From: Adiantum capillus-veneris
Lineage: Eukaryota; Streptophyta; Polypodiopsida; Polypodiales; Pteridaceae
DNA length: 64,000 nt
Reading direction: 5' to 3'
Assembly (NCBI GenBank): GCA_014529385.2
Contig: CM043967.1
Location: 79,257,278 to 79,321,277, forward strand
The translations under genes and the position numbers were made by a program. Under the pieces are notes generated by a model. The model was not told where the DNA came from, ran no database searches, and saw only the letters and a list, made by a program, of their open reading frames with translations. Every line of letters begins with the position of its first letter. The first letter of the stretch is position 1. Below are positions 11,109-23,206 of the stretch, piece by piece.

Positions 11109-11547
11109 CGTCCAACCTTTTTGAGGACGAAGCTTGTCTCTAAGAGCAACGACGGCACTGTTGTTGCTCCCTAGAGGACTTTCATGTGTAAAAGTGAGAG
11201 TTGAGCTTCGAATGTATTTTGTGCTGGTCAAATGAAGTCAAAGAAGCTCAAGAGGAGTGCCACATGTCGGCCGGTTATTAAAAATGCTAGAGGAGAGTGA
11301 GAGAGAAGCTTTGTGGAGTGCTATGATGGTTTTTTGAGCAAGCAATGAGCCACCATCTTTTCCTTTTGTGTTTTGTCGCTCCTCCCTTCCCCTTTTCTTC
11401 TTCTATTTTGCTCTCGTACTAGCCGCGGCGTCGACGGAGCGTGTGTACGCTCGGGCCGTTGGTTCTTTGCACACACACACACACACACACACAGAGATTG
11501 TGTGTGCAAAGAGAGAGATTGTGTGTGCTTTACATACTGTCACTAAG
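11109..11547. other. Interior of CACTA 2 between satellite and gag fragment
   Basis: Noncoding. GACGGCACTGTTGTTGC near 11150 resembles GACGGCACCGTCGTTGC near 15007, so the two unclassified regions share a repeat. A (CA)n tract lies at 11470-11492. Confidence 0.45.
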
Positions 11548-11790
11548 AATGCCGAACAACGATAGTAAGATGCAAACGTTTCCGTTGGTCATGCAGGGCA
11601 AGGCCAAAGTGTGGTTCGAAGCACTGGAAGGCGAGCCAAAGTAAATGTGTCCGGCATTATGCACGAGGTTTCTGCATGACTTCAGCAAGGAAGTGGCCCC
11701 CCTCGACATGGAAACCAAGCTGAAGGCTTTGAAGCAGGATGTGGGCGAAGATTTCAATGTGTTCTTGGATCATTTTGAAGCTTGTCTTCC
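11548..11790 (+). pseudogene. LTR-retrotransposon gag fragment inside CACTA 2
   Basis: The frame reads FPLVMQGKAKVWFEALEG, a TAA at 11642-11644, then, still in frame, LCTRFLHDFSKEV and FNVFLDHFEA. The G-A-K-x-W-F...L and F...F spacing is typical of the retrotransposon gag capsid domain. It covers only part of a capsid, has a stop codon, and no LTR is visible around it. It may be a captured fragment or a remnant of a nested insertion. Confidence 0.65.
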
Positions 11791-12087
11791 TTCTCTCTAT
11801 TTCTCTTTCTTTCTCTCTTTTTCCCTCTCCCTTTTTTTATGTTTAAGTTTGTTTCTACTCTATTTTTTTTACTACTTTATGTTAATGTATTTAAAGCTTT
11901 TTTATTCTATTTTTGGATATACAAATCCCTAAAACTAATTAACTTTAACCCTAAAATTAATTTCAAGAAACCCTAAAATACAATTAACAATATAAAATTT
12001 AAATAACATTAACAAATTAAAATTAAACAAAAATGACAATTTGAAATTTACAATTAAATATAAAATTAAACCCAAAGTTAAAAGTAA

Positions 12088-12119
<32 letters not shown>

Positions 12120-12424
12120 CAATGAGATTGTGCACTCATATACACTCGTATGTGTGCACAAAGCTTCCGGAGTAGCTTCCACATCTACGAAAAAACACAC
12201 ACACACACACATTGTGAAGATGTGATGGTGTTTGCCCAAGCCCGTAGTAGTCCAAAGGTACAGATCTAGCCGCGAGTTGAGCGAAGAGAGAGAGAATGAG
12301 TTTTTGGAAACGCACAGAAAATAAGCCCGCGGTTTCGTTTTTACCAGTCGGCGTCGGTACACGCTGCTGGATACGCGTCGGTATACACTGCTAGATACGC
12401 ATCGATATCTGCGTCGGTATACAC

Positions 12425-12472
<48 letters not shown>

Positions 12473-12487
12473 TACACACACACACCG

Positions 12488-12520
<33 letters not shown>

Positions 12521-12602
12521 TTTCCTACACACACACACATACATGATGTAGAGAGAGAGAGAGGGGGGGTTGGGGGAGGGGGGGGGGGGGGGGGGGGGGG
12601 GA
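11791..12602. repeat. Low-complexity block: pyrimidine, AT-rich, (GT)n, (CA)n, (CT)n and G24 tracts
   Basis: Pyrimidine-rich DNA (11790-11880) is followed by AT-rich sequence, (GT)n at about 12090-12110, (CA)n at about 12196-12211, (TC)n at about 12425-12468, then GA and an uninterrupted run of 24 G at 12578-12601. The frames here are simple-sequence artefacts. Confidence 0.85.
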
Positions 12603-12915
12603 GAGTGGCATTATACCTGCCCAGCAAGTTTCGGCCAAGATCTCAGCTCACACGTTGCAGGTGAAAATGACCCTTGCGCGTGGGTTTCCCCTTTTTTTCC
12701 CCAAATTTTTTCGCGTCGCAATGTGCGTCGATATACCCATGGGAATTTCCGTCGATATACGCGTGGCAAACCATGCCTTCCACGCGTATATCGACGCACA
12801 TTGTGACGCGTATATCGATGGATATATAGACGGACTGTAATTACGTCGATATACGCATGGAAAGGCATGGCCATCGATATATGATGCGTCGATATCTTCA
12901 TGTTATGTTGTAGTG

Positions 12916-13335
12916 TATTCTCAGTGATACCATGATGATATTTCGTTGATTCCATGGTTATTCTTGGTGATACCATGATGTTGTTTCGTTGGTACATGCT
13001 TATTCTCGGTGATACCATGATGATATTTTGTTGATGCCATGGTTATTCTCGGTGATACCATGATGTTGTTTCGTTGATACCATGATGATATCTCGTTGAT
13101 ACCATGGTTATTCTCGGTGATACCATGATGTTGTTTGGTTGATACCATGGTTATTCTTGGTGATACCATGATGTTGTTTCGTTGATACCATGGTTATTCT
13201 CAATGATACCATGATGTTGTTTCATTGATCCCATGGTTATTCTTGGTGATACCATGATGTCGTTTCGTTGATACAATGATTATTCTTGGTGATATCATGA
13301 TTCTTTTCATTGATACCATGATGATTTATTTATTT
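12916..13335 (+). repeat. 43-bp minisatellite of G, right part
   Basis: Continuation of the array interrupted at 8467, with units built from GTTGATACCATGGTTATTC and GGTGATACCATGATG. It is the reverse complement of the array at 6720-7106. Confidence 0.9.
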
Positions 13336-13973
13336 TTATTGATACAATGATGATGTTTTGTTAAAGATTTGATGATTTTCATTGACGTCACTACGTTGAT
13401 AAATGCCGTTTTATGTAGTATATACACATGTCATTTGCATCATGTAATCATGCATCTTGTACTTTTATGTTCATACTTTATGTACACATATGTTGTCATG
13501 CGTATATATGTTGTCAAAAGAGTGGCTTCGCGAACCATCTCTTATGACATTGTGAATGTAATTATTTCACTAACGATGCTAAAAATTTTCATGACTATGA
13601 TCTATGTAGGATTGATCAAAGAATTGATTTCATGAAGGAAAACTTGGTGACAATAAAAGATTTATGAAGACATGTTTGGTGATGCCATATTGATGGCAAC
13701 ATGAAGACATGTTTAGTGTTGCCATATGGATGACAAGCTACACAGCAGATTCACGGAGACACTTTTGATTACGAGCTAATCGATAGCCTTTACACCTCTT
13801 TATTGAACCTTTGTATTCATTATTGTATTTGATAGGATAGGAGTAATGTAACTCCTCATAAAACATTCATTGTAAAAGGAGTGATGTAGCTCCTCATAAA
13901 ATATTCATTGCAAAAGGAGTGATGTAGCTCCTCATGAACATTTGTATATTCAATGATTTTTATAATACAACGG
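13336..13973 (+). mobile_element. LTR-type repeat G, U3-like part, forward copy
   Basis: About 640 bp that are the reverse complement of 6095-6720, including the short tandem of GGAGTGATGTAGCTCCTCAT at 13846-13940. Homology stops at ACGGTG (13971-13975); in the other copy the TATA box and U5 follow, while here a different sequence beginning TGTCGGGGG starts. The LTR is therefore truncated or interrupted at that point. Confidence 0.7.
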
Positions 13974-14609
13974 TGTCGGGGGATATGTGTTCGCTACGTG
14001 AGCCGGGCAGGCACCAGGCCTCTGGCTGTGGGAGGTGTGAAAGAGAGAGAACAAGAGACACTGACAGCTCTGGCAATCACCGCAATCATCAATTAATGGA
14101 ATATTATTTTGAGTACAACTTAGTCCTTAGCCAAGGCGGGCTCTTAACAGCACCGTCACTTGGATCATCTGCTAACTAGGAGTTTAAGCTCCCGCTTTAC
14201 AGAATTAACCGGCCCGTTAACGACACCGGGCTTAACAGAATGATCAATCAAACATTAGCTGATGACAGTGAAGTAACTTCTGCATACTTTATCTCGACTC
14301 ATTGTCACAATGTTCAGGCTTCAACAACTTCCTACTCCTTATGCTTTGCACTGGCTTAATTGCTACTCACAGGCTTTAACTTCCTCCTGCTTTTCAATTG
14401 CTAGCCGAAACTTTATCCCTTGCTTGGTTGCCTCGACTTACTCCTTTGCTTGCCTGGACCAGGCTCGTCCTGTGCTTCTTTTGCTTCGACCGAGCTCTCC
14501 TTCTCAAGCTTGCTTGCCTTCTCCTTCTCAAGCTTGCTTTTGCATATTGTAAGTTTCCCGCCTTAGTTGCATGTTTATGCCCTCTCAAGCTTCACAAGAG
14601 CCAAGAACT

Positions 14610-14651
<42 letters not shown>

Positions 14652-15639
14652 TCTCGCTTGATTGCTTTTCAAAAACGAGCGAGAGAAAGAGAGCGCACCA
14701 ATTCTCTTTCCGAGCTGTCCGGTCTCTCTTACCTTCCAAGCTCCTGACCTCGCTTTTTGCCTTCGCCATCGCACACTACCTCCAACTTACGTTCTTCTCT
14801 TTCTCCCTTTTCTTCTTCTTCTTCTTTTTCTTTCTTTCTTCTCTTCTCCTTCTTCTTTCTTTTCTTCTTCTTTTTCTTTTTCTTCCTTTCTTTCCTTCTC
14901 TTCTTTCTTCTTCTTCTTCTTTCTCTCCAGTGCGCTTCTTCTTCCTCTTTCCCCCTCTTGCTTATCTCCCAAAAAAAACCCTATTGAAGCTTAAAAGAGG
15001 GGCAATGACGGCACCGTCGTTGCCGTCGCTCTTTTTTCCCCTTTGCTTCACACTCCCTTAATAAAAATAGGATTGCCTCCTTACTAATCGAATGAGCGGC
15101 CATCCTTAGGGTGAGTTTTGGGTGGCCTTTTAATGGCTTCAGAAATTAGGCATACATGCCGGGCATACAATGCTTTAGTTGGGAACCACTTTGGTATACA
15201 AATCGGCCAAACAATGCCAAGCACTGCAACTTTCTCCAGCAGCCCCGTCCAACAATATCATCAGGGAATCTCTCACCTTGGGCTAAATCCCGCAATCAAT
15301 GCATTCCAAGAGGCCACATTCCGAACACGAAGCTCTTCAAAGCACTTTTTGTGATTTCGTAAAACACCATCACATTTAGTATACACATCGGCCAAGCATT
15401 GCCTAGCAACTCATTTTTCTCCAGCAAGCCGCAGCACTGTTGGCCTTTCCCCGCAACAATTGCATTCCAAAACCCTGGCTGCAGGTCAAAATTCCCAAAT
15501 GGCACTCCAAGCAAGCAGACTACGATCATTGATCTACTTCACCTACAAATAAAAGAGCATATACATAGATGCTAATGATTCGGGTAACACCATATCCCTA
15601 GTAAATATGCTTGCTTTTCATAAGTCAATGAAAAGCCCT
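13974..15639. other. Unclassified pyrimidine-rich repeat region
   Basis: It begins TGTCGGGGGATATG exactly where LTR G breaks off, which may be the 5' end of another LTR; no matching right end was found. It contains (GA)n at 14610-14650, a 190-bp CTT-rich tract at about 14760-14945 and the GACGGCACCGTCGTTGC word shared with CACTA 2. A diverged direct duplication is visible: TATACAAATCGGCCAAACAATGCC at about 15197 and TATACACATCGGCCAAGCATTGCC at about 15380, each followed by TTTCTCCAGCA. The ORFs over the CTT tract are compositional artefacts. Confidence 0.5.
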
Positions 15640-16409
15640 ATTTTTGCGTAAATATTTTTTGTTAGAGAATTTGTAAATGATTCTAATGTTTTCACAACTA
15701 GCAATAAATGGAATCAAGAGGAATTAGAGTTGTCTAATTTCCTAAATGGATTCCAAGATGTTTTCATTGATGACATCCCTCGTGAGCTACCTCCAAAATG
15801 AGGGGATGACTACCATGCAATAGAGCTTCTACTAGGAAGCTCACTGCCTAATAAACATCCTTATTGAGTTTCACAAGCTCAACAAGAGGAGATCTTGAGG
15901 CAAGTACATGAATTGGTGGAAAAAGGGATGGTAAGGCCTAGCTCTTCTGCATTCTGTTCACCAATACTTTTAGTGCAAAAGAAAGATGGCACATATCACA
16001 TGTGTGTTGACTATAGAGCACTAAATAGGATCACTATTAAAAAAAAACGATTTCTTGTGATGTGGTTAGAAGATCCATTTGATAAGTTACAAGTTTTGGC
16101 TAAGCAAATGCTCCAACCGCATTCAAACTCACGATGGACAAAAATCTTCAGGCCACTCAAATTCTCTTGAGGAGTACAAGTGACACGTACGTCCATGTAA
16201 TCTTTCAAGTTGTGAGAGAGAATAAGCTTTTCATTAATCAAAATAAAAGTGAGTTGTTCGTACAAGAGACTCAATATTAAGGTCACATTATCTCTCAAGA
16301 TTGTATATCTATGAATCCATCAAAGTTGGAGGTAATAAAAGAATGGCCGAATCCAAGGAATCTACATGAGCTAAGAAGCTTTATTGGTATGTGTACATAC
16401 TATAGATGT
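15640..16409 (+). pseudogene. Element B, part 1: degraded Ty3-type reverse transcriptase
   Basis: Part of an old pol gene with several stops and shifts. Recognisable order: FQDVFIDDIPRELPP, an RT N-terminal segment with VEKGMVRPSSSAFCSP and LLVQKKDGTYHMCVDYRALN, then (in another frame) a C-terminal RT segment with PSKLEVIKEWPNPR and LHELRSFIGMCTYYR. The central palm with the catalytic YxDD box is missing, so an internal deletion has occurred. The frame stops at 16409 where element C begins and resumes at 29108 with FIATFSQIEGPL, the expected next residues. Inactive; it is the oldest layer of this nest. Confidence 0.85.
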
Positions 16410-16471
16410 TGTGAGCGGGATGGAAACACACACAACGCCTCTATAATCACCTGACACACACTCTTGGGATG

Positions 16472-16511
<40 letters not shown>

Positions 16512-16606
16512 TGGGGCACCACTCGGCGTACACAACCCACCTGGCCGAGAAAGGGAACACACCGATGGATTGAGAAGAGAGACTACCCATTTGCCTACTC
16601 AACACA

Positions 16607-16646
<40 letters not shown>

Positions 16647-17296
16647 TACACACCCAAAAAACTGAGCTCAACCCATTTTCCCACTCAACACAGAGACACA
16701 CACCCAAAAAACTCAGCTAAAAAGAGAAATATTTATGATGTTTAGATACAATTGAGCTTGGGCCAACACCAATGAGGCAAATAGCTCACACAATATGGAT
16801 GAAATATGCCAGATACAATTACAAAGTTGAGCAGAGGCTTCGCTCAGAGGAGAAACTTACACAGCCAACACAACAAAAAAATAGTCAGGAATTTGGTAAG
16901 ATGGACAACACCATTGCGTCCAGAACGGAAAAAAACCCCAATCTACAATATCAAAGTACTCAAGTTCGACCTCAGATGAGCAGATCATGGCCAAACAGGC
17001 TCTAAAAATAGCAAAAACTCATTTGCGACTGTTCCTCGTCTTCTCTCTATACTTTTCTGGTTTTTTGCTCAGGTTTTCTAGTGTTTACACTTCACTTTAT
17101 CCCTTGGGCACCTTTGGACTTTTGATTGACCTAAAACGGGCCCCACACAGGCCACAAAATTGCCACGTAGTGTATTTTTGTCACCCTTCTACATCCATCC
17201 ACACACCTGGCACTCAACTTTTTCCAATAATGCATCCTACAATCACATGAAGTGGCCCCCAAACACAGTTCTCATGATGAACTTTCTGCATAATTT
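16410..17296 (-). repeat. Element C 3' LTR, first segment
   Basis: Homologous to 28038 onward. It carries two (CA)n expansions (about 16475-16508 and 16612-16641) absent or short in the other LTR. The segment ends at CATAATTT, where CACTA 1 is inserted; the LTR resumes at 25292. Confidence 0.9.
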
Positions 17297-17545
17297 CACT
17301 ACAAGAGGTTGTGGGCTCTTGTGACGCTGTTAGCGATGGAAATACACTGGGTTTTTATAACCCCCAGCGTCGCTAAAACCGTCGCTACGAGAGCATCGCT
17401 ATATGCGTCGCTACAAGCGTCGCTATATAGCGACGCTCATAGCGACCGTTATAGCGACGTTTACACAGAAGACTATAGCGACGCTCATAGCGACGCTACA
17501 GAGCCATAAATAGCGACGCTTATAGCGACGCCCGAGAGAATTTTT
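17297..17545. repeat. CACTA 1 left TIR and subterminal repeats
   Basis: A 12-bp terminal inverted repeat is followed by about ten copies of GCGTCGCTA or its complement TAGCGACGC in mixed orientation, including palindromic pairs around 17400-17480. In En/Spm elements such subterminal motifs bind the TnpA protein; that role is inferred here. Confidence 0.85.
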
Positions 17546-17897
17546 TTTTTGGTGGCAGGGCATTGAATGCCCTGCCACCCATCAACCATATTGTACTTGA
17601 TTCACTTTTTTAAAAAAGTGCAAGGGTAGATAATAGACCCAAAATAGTCACCCGCAAGACGCATTGTTTGCAAAATTGACAATTGTACACATCATAGGCA
17701 AAATGAATTGATTGGCAAATGTAATAATGACAATTGTACAACATCATAGGCATAAAGAATTGATTGGCAAAAGGAACTGCGGTGACAAATGTAATAATAT
17801 ACATGGTTCAAAAAGACGTATAAAATCCGTCTCATGATACATAAGCTATGAGAAACCCTAAACTAATGCTATCTAGCTACGGCTAAACTGACGTCGT
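17546..17897. other. CACTA 1 spacer between left end and second gene
   Basis: Noncoding. It contains a short direct duplication (AATGACAATTGTACA...CATCATAGGCA...GAATTGATTGGCAAA at about 17680 and 17728) and a GGCAGGGCATTGAATGCCCTGCC palindrome-like block at about 17554-17577. It probably includes the 3' UTR of the transposase transcript. Confidence 0.4.
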
Positions 17898-19207
17898 CTA
17901 GTCAGATGTCTCATCGCGTCCAAGCGGCGTATCTGTCGGATTCTGCAAAAAAAGACAATAAGACAGCTTTCAGTAAGTATAAACATATAACGACATTTAT
18001 AAAACAATACAAAAAATAAAAAAGAGTAAACCCTAATACTAACCATGCCACCGCGAGAACTGAGAATGTCCATCAGGGTGTTTAAGCCCTTCCTGCCTGC
18101 GTACTCGCGCTCGTACGGTGTGGGATCACGTCCTGTCATCGACCACTGTCAAAACATACAAAGATTTCATTATGTTAGAATTAAAAAACTCATAAACCCT
18201 AAACTATCGAACATAAAGAGCAATGTGAAAACACTTACAAAATCGGCCTCAAATGATGCCCATCCACCGCTCCCCAAGTGGTGCGAGCTCCCTGCCTCTA
18301 CTCGCGCTCTGGCTGCATCCTTTTGTTGCTTCCACTTGTTGAGATTCTCGCGCGCTGCTTTCTTCGCATTCTTCCAATCTTCTTTGGCCAGCCAATCTGG
18401 CCTGTTCCACCCATTCTTGATTGCTTTTTGCACTTCGGAACGCTTGTGTTTGCAGTATTCGCGCATTCGAATCTTCATTAGGTCTTCATTGAAGCGTTGA
18501 TCCCGTGTTGGAACGGGAAACTCATCATGAAGTATGCTGATGACTCTGTTTTTTAAATCACTTGGTACTTCACTCCATTTTTTTAGTATGTAGTGTCTAA
18601 ACAGCTGAGAGCAAAGACCACGCATGCGCAAGATCACCTTCTTGCCGTCATCATCCATGATGATGCCGCCGCTGATGTCGACGGAGTAAGAAAAGCCCTC
18701 TGGCCGGTGACGCGTGAACCTGGGTGTCCCGGCAGGGGTCTCTAGAGGCGTGTTGATGGGGGTACGGACGTCAGGTGTCTCCACCGGCGTCTGGGCCCCA
18801 AAACGAGGAGTGTCGAGTGGGGTGGCTCCTGGCGGAGTAGGTAGAGGTGTGTAGCTTCTAGGAATAGTCAGCCGTGCAAAACCTGGCGTAGATAGCGATG
18901 TTGTGGTTGGTGTGGGGGCGGGCAAAGAAGGGGAGGGTAAAGAGCCTCGTCGAACACGAGGCGGTGTGGAGGCATCGGTGGCGGAATCCCCACAACAACC
19001 GCCACCGCCACCACTAGAGCGCCGGTGTCTAGACGAGTGTGAAGCTCGTCTCGTCGATGCCGAAGCTTCGGAGCACGCCGAATGCTCCAAAAGAGAGGGA
19101 GATGCGGATGGAGTAGGAACGCGCGATGATGCGCCAGAGCGATGACGCTCCACGTACCACTGTCTCTGCTGCGGTGACAAAGAAGAAAGAAACTCCTCAT
19201 CATCCAT
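17898..19207 (-). CDS. CACTA second protein, Transposase_24 (Ptta/En/Spm) type
   Basis: Three exons on the minus strand join in frame: 19207-18239, 18145-18044 and 17942-17898 (1116 nt, 371 residues). Donors and acceptors are good: GATTTT|GTAAGT, TTGACAG|TGG, GGCATG|GTTAG, TTTGCAG|AAT. The N-terminal half is rich in Ser, Pro and Thr with a His/Gly tract, followed by a run of TP repeats. The C-terminal half has the plant Transposase_24 signature: a basic helical region, GSGGWASFEADF, then WSMTGRDPTPYEREYAG across the first intron. The ATG at 19207 lies two bases after a possible acceptor (TTTAATGCAG), so an upstream 5' exon is likely. It corresponds to TnpA-like proteins that bind the element ends. 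No break is seen. Confidence 0.8.
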
Positions 19208-19477
19208 ACCTGCATTAAACACACGAATATTTAAACTTAATATTGAATGAATAGAGTAGACAATGACGCAAAGACCATTAAATACAATGACGTAATGACG
19301 CATATAAATACAATGACGCAATGAATTGAGTGATAGAAGAGGCAAGTCGAAAACTCAGAATTTTCAATCAAAAGATGTGAGCGCGAGTAGAAAAGAGCGT
19401 TATACACCATTGAAGGTACTTAGAGCCAGAGCTTTTACAACACGGAGCAAAATTGTTCAAATACAATATTTGTGGCT

Positions 19478-22400
19478 TTAAGAGATCTCTCTCTCATCCT
19501 CGCATAACTCAGCATAACTTCCTATATCTATATAGAGCTCTCCGTTTAAACACATATCCTCTGTTTCATTTTGTAGCTCCTCTGCATGCACCCCATATAG
19601 AGTAGTAGCATCTTGATGCTCGTCTCGCACCACCGCAGCGGCTTCTGATTGAGCATCTTCTCTGATCTCCTCCATTGATGTCGTTGTGATTGGCACATGG
19701 TAGCCTTCATACATCCTTGCACTACGAGGGGCTACCTCTATGACGTACCACCAGTTTGATGTAGACTTTGTAGGATGAAATATTACCTGCCAGAGCCACA
19801 TAACTTACATGAGAGCTTTCAAGCACATAACTTGTAAAAGGGGGATGTTAACTATTTACATACTTACTTGTTCACAATGCTCGGGTAGTACGAAAGTGTC
19901 TCTTAGGTCAGTCCATTTCTTAGTAGAATCCACCTCAAGAAAACCAGACTCTCCTCTACGCACAGTAGCGTTGCGACCCTCCATGATTATCTTGAACCAT
20001 TGCACGTCGAACAAGTCGACAAAAAATCCTCTGTAATCAATCCTCAAAATCTCTTGCAGCGTGCCGAAGTAAGTGAGTTCCGCCACCACAGGATCTGCAT
20101 CAGAGGAACGTCGTCGACTAGACTGTTCAAATTTTGCCATGATTCCACAATCTTGAGTAAAACGCTTTTTGTCGATTCGTTCCACCCTAAAATGTCGACC
20201 TTTACACCATGCTGCTGTGTATGACTTATACTACAACGAACAAAGATTATGAGTGGCCGTTCAAACGTTTATAAATAAAGTCACTTGCTAGTCGTACATT
20301 GCAAACTTACCTTGGTCGCGCAACCCCGAGAGTACTCCCACTCTTCTTCAGTCACTTCGTCACCGCATTGTTGTGCGCTTTTCAATTGGTTGTGAAACCA
20401 TATTAAGCTCATGAAGGTTGGTAGGCTCTCCAGAACCGCTGGATAGTGCATCGGTGGTCGTCTTCCCCGTCTCCACTCGATTCGTGCCCTTTGTCGCTCT
20501 TGCTTTGCATCCTCATATTGTGAAATCCACTTTTGCATCACTGGATTGTGAAGCATGCAAAATCGGTTGATTTTAGCCTCTAGATCTTCCGTCATCTTCT
20601 TCTCAGCACCGAGATTGCACATGACAATCCCAGATATGCGCTCATCATCTATGGTTCGCCATAGCATGTCTCGGGATTTATCAAATCCGTCTGGCCACTC
20701 TCCAATGTACACTAGGGACTCTGATACCAACCAACCTTCTGTCATGCTACCCTCCGGACGTGCCTTTTGACGCACATATCCCTTAAGCGTTTTCATGAAA
20801 CGCTCTAAGAAGAACATCCATCTGGAATGAACTGTGCCAGCTATTTCCACCTCATCAACTATGTGAACAAGAAGATGCACCTGAATGGTTAGCATTGTAG
20901 TAGGAAAATGTTTCTCAAACATGCACACAAGCTCGGCAGCATTTAGTTTGGCGAATGGTATGGAGGCTACGTTGATCTCCTTTTGTGAGATCCATTGCAC
21001 CAGCTTTGCAAGTTTGTAGATTGTGTTACGAATGTCGAGAGACAAACATCCCTCAATGGCAACCGGTAAAATAAACTGTAAAGTATGTGCAGCAATGATA
21101 TTAAAGTCCACATTTTATGCAATGATATTAAAGTCCACTATGAACGTACCTGACACATTTTATGCCAATCGTGTGACTTCAAACCGGTAAGCTTTCCTTC
21201 TTTAGTAAAACACGTCCGGAGCGAGTGCATTACGCCAGTGGGGGTCCGCAAAGATCGAATGGTCTCTTTTACTTTGCGTTCTTGGGCTCCTGTGAAAATC
21301 CATGGTGCTTTAGGGAGTTTTATCGATCCATCAGACGCTGTTTGCGGCCAATATTGCTCCATACAATCCACATTTCTAAGGTCAACTCTGGCTCCCAAAG
21401 TATCTTTCTTGCCGGTCAGATGGTCCCATAGTAGATTACCCACATTCTTGAATATGTGCATTGGATCGAGCAAGTGATTGATCATGAGTCGGGGCCAGTA
21501 TGGTAACTCGTACCATAGAGATAGTCTCTTCATCCCTGGAGGCAATCCGTCATCGCACATCTCCTTCTGCTCTAACCATGCTTGTGCAGACATCCTTGGT
21601 GGCTCTCTTCCCAAAAAGCCGTCGCGTAACACATGATTCTCTGGAAGATACGCTTGATGACCTTCGTAGATTTGCTTCTTCAGTGAGGGTGCCCTACGTG
21701 CATTCAGTCTAGGTCCACATGTGACACATGCTCTGTATCCGCTTGTTTGAATCCCTGCATGTATACACATGATAATAGATCAACTATGGGAAAAAACAAG
21801 ATTTACAGTGTCTGAGTGAGGAGTGTCAATAGATCACCTGAGCATTCTGTTAGCCCGGGATAGTCATGCATGGTCCACATTAGAATGCCTCTGATCAAAG
21901 CATTCCGTCGTCCTGTGTGTCGGCTCATATCCACCACCTCTATGCCAATCCACAATTGTTGTAGCTCTTCCAATAGTGGACGAAGATACACATCCATATT
22001 CCCCACTTTATATCGCCCTGGCACAATCAAGCTTAGCCATAGGTGCCCCTTCTTTGTAGTCAACCACGGGGGAATGTTGTAGTTGACGATGACAAAGGGC
22101 CATACACTGTAAGATGTTGATCTTTGACCAAATGGATTTACGCCATCCATAGCCAGGCCTAAGCGCAAATTTCGAGCTTCCCTGGCAAAATCCGACCATG
22201 TTCCATCTATATGTTTCCACGCTGCGCAATCTGCAGGAATTCGTAGCACACCATCTGAAGATTTATTCTCCTCATGCCATGATGCTAGGGCGGCCATGGA
22301 CTTACATTCGAAGAAATGCTTGATGCGAGGAAGCAGAGGGAAATGTCGCAAAACCTTTTGTGGAATTTTTGTCCCGTGGAGATCTACTCGATATCTTTCG

Positions 22401-23206
22401 GAATCACATTTCGGACACTTCTCCATGTCTATGTATTCCCCTCTGAAAAGAATGCAGTCATTAGGACAAGCGTGGATAGAATTGTAATCCATCCCCAAGT
22501 TTTGCAAAATCTTTCTTGCTTCATCTCGGGAATCTGGCATCACATTGTCAGCTGGTAGTATGTGCTCTTTCAGCAATCTACACAACATAAAAATATGATA
22601 CAGTCGTGTAAAAATCTATCAGATCATTATACATTTAGAGTTTTATTAAAGTAAACTAATTGTAATAGATCACCTGAAAAGCGTTGTGACGCTAGTGTCA
22701 CTCCATCCAAACTTTGCCTACATGTTGAGAAGAACCAGGAGTGCTTTCAATCTAGACATACGTGCTCCATTATACAATGGCCTATCAGTTTCACTTTTCA
22801 TATCATCATAGATAAGCCTTTCTGAATCCATGATCGTCTCGATCATTTCATCAATCTCGGGCTCAAACATTGCCTCGTTGGGAATGTGCTCTGCATGATC
22901 ATCCCCCGAGCTGTCAGAGGCTACATCTTGTGGCCTCACATATGCTGCTTGACCAAAGCGCCTGCGAACACGTCTATTGGGTTGCAAGATTGCTGCTTGT
23001 TGGCCAGCATCAGAGTCCGACGAGTTATAATTGGCAACAACTCGATCTATAATAGATGGATCGAACTCACCAAATTCGCGAACGTGCTGCAAAGAAACAC
23101 GTCTTGTCCGTCGCACAGCATGCTTGCATTGATTACAAGGACATAAGACCCTCGTTGAGAGATAGGTGTTTCGATTGGACGGTCCCACATCCTCGTCGCT
23201 ACTCAT
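19478..23206 (-). pseudogene. Tnp2-type CACTA transposase, six exons, one premature stop
   Basis: Exons 23206-22674, 22577-21838, 21754-21150, 21075-20311, 20230-19868 and 19786-19478 join with GT-AG borders to exactly 1105 codons including the stop. Domains in order: a transposase-associated zinc region (CPCNQCKHAV) near residue 20; the Tnp2 core in exons 2-3, with CPKCDSERYR, LAMDGVNPFG (catalytic-type Asp), MHDYPGLTECSG and LDPMHIFKNVGNL; DUF4218 in exon 4 (HLLVHIVDEVEIAG, RWMFFLERFMK); DUF4216 in exon 5 (DVQWFKI, then PEHCEQ); and an acidic tail. An in-frame TAG at 22718-22720, about codon 163, interrupts exon 1, while the frame continues intact on both sides, so loss is recent or read-through occurs. 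The protein would cut and join CACTA ends in the nucleus. Confidence 0.88.

Larger units (their letters stand above)
8468..12915 (-). mobile_element. CACTA (En/Spm) element 2, decayed, 4.45 kb
   Basis: It begins CACTATATC and ends in GTTGTAGTG (CACTAC inverted). Both sides carry the 3-bp duplication TAT (8465-8467 and 12916-12918). Removing the element and one TAT restores an uninterrupted unit of the flanking 43-bp minisatellite. Subterminal regions are full of short inverted CGTCGATATA/TATATCGACG words, as expected for transposase-binding subterminal repeats; the pair at 12750-12766 and 12780-12796 is a perfect 17-bp inverted repeat. The interior holds a minus-strand Tnp2 tail, a 173-bp satellite, a gag fragment and microsatellites. 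It lacks a complete transposase, so it is non-autonomous. Confidence 0.85.

Noticed and set aside
14662-14994. Open frames over the CTT/GAA-rich tract on both strands
   Set aside because: Composition only (runs of Ser, Phe, Leu or of Lys, Glu, Arg); no domain or conserved start.
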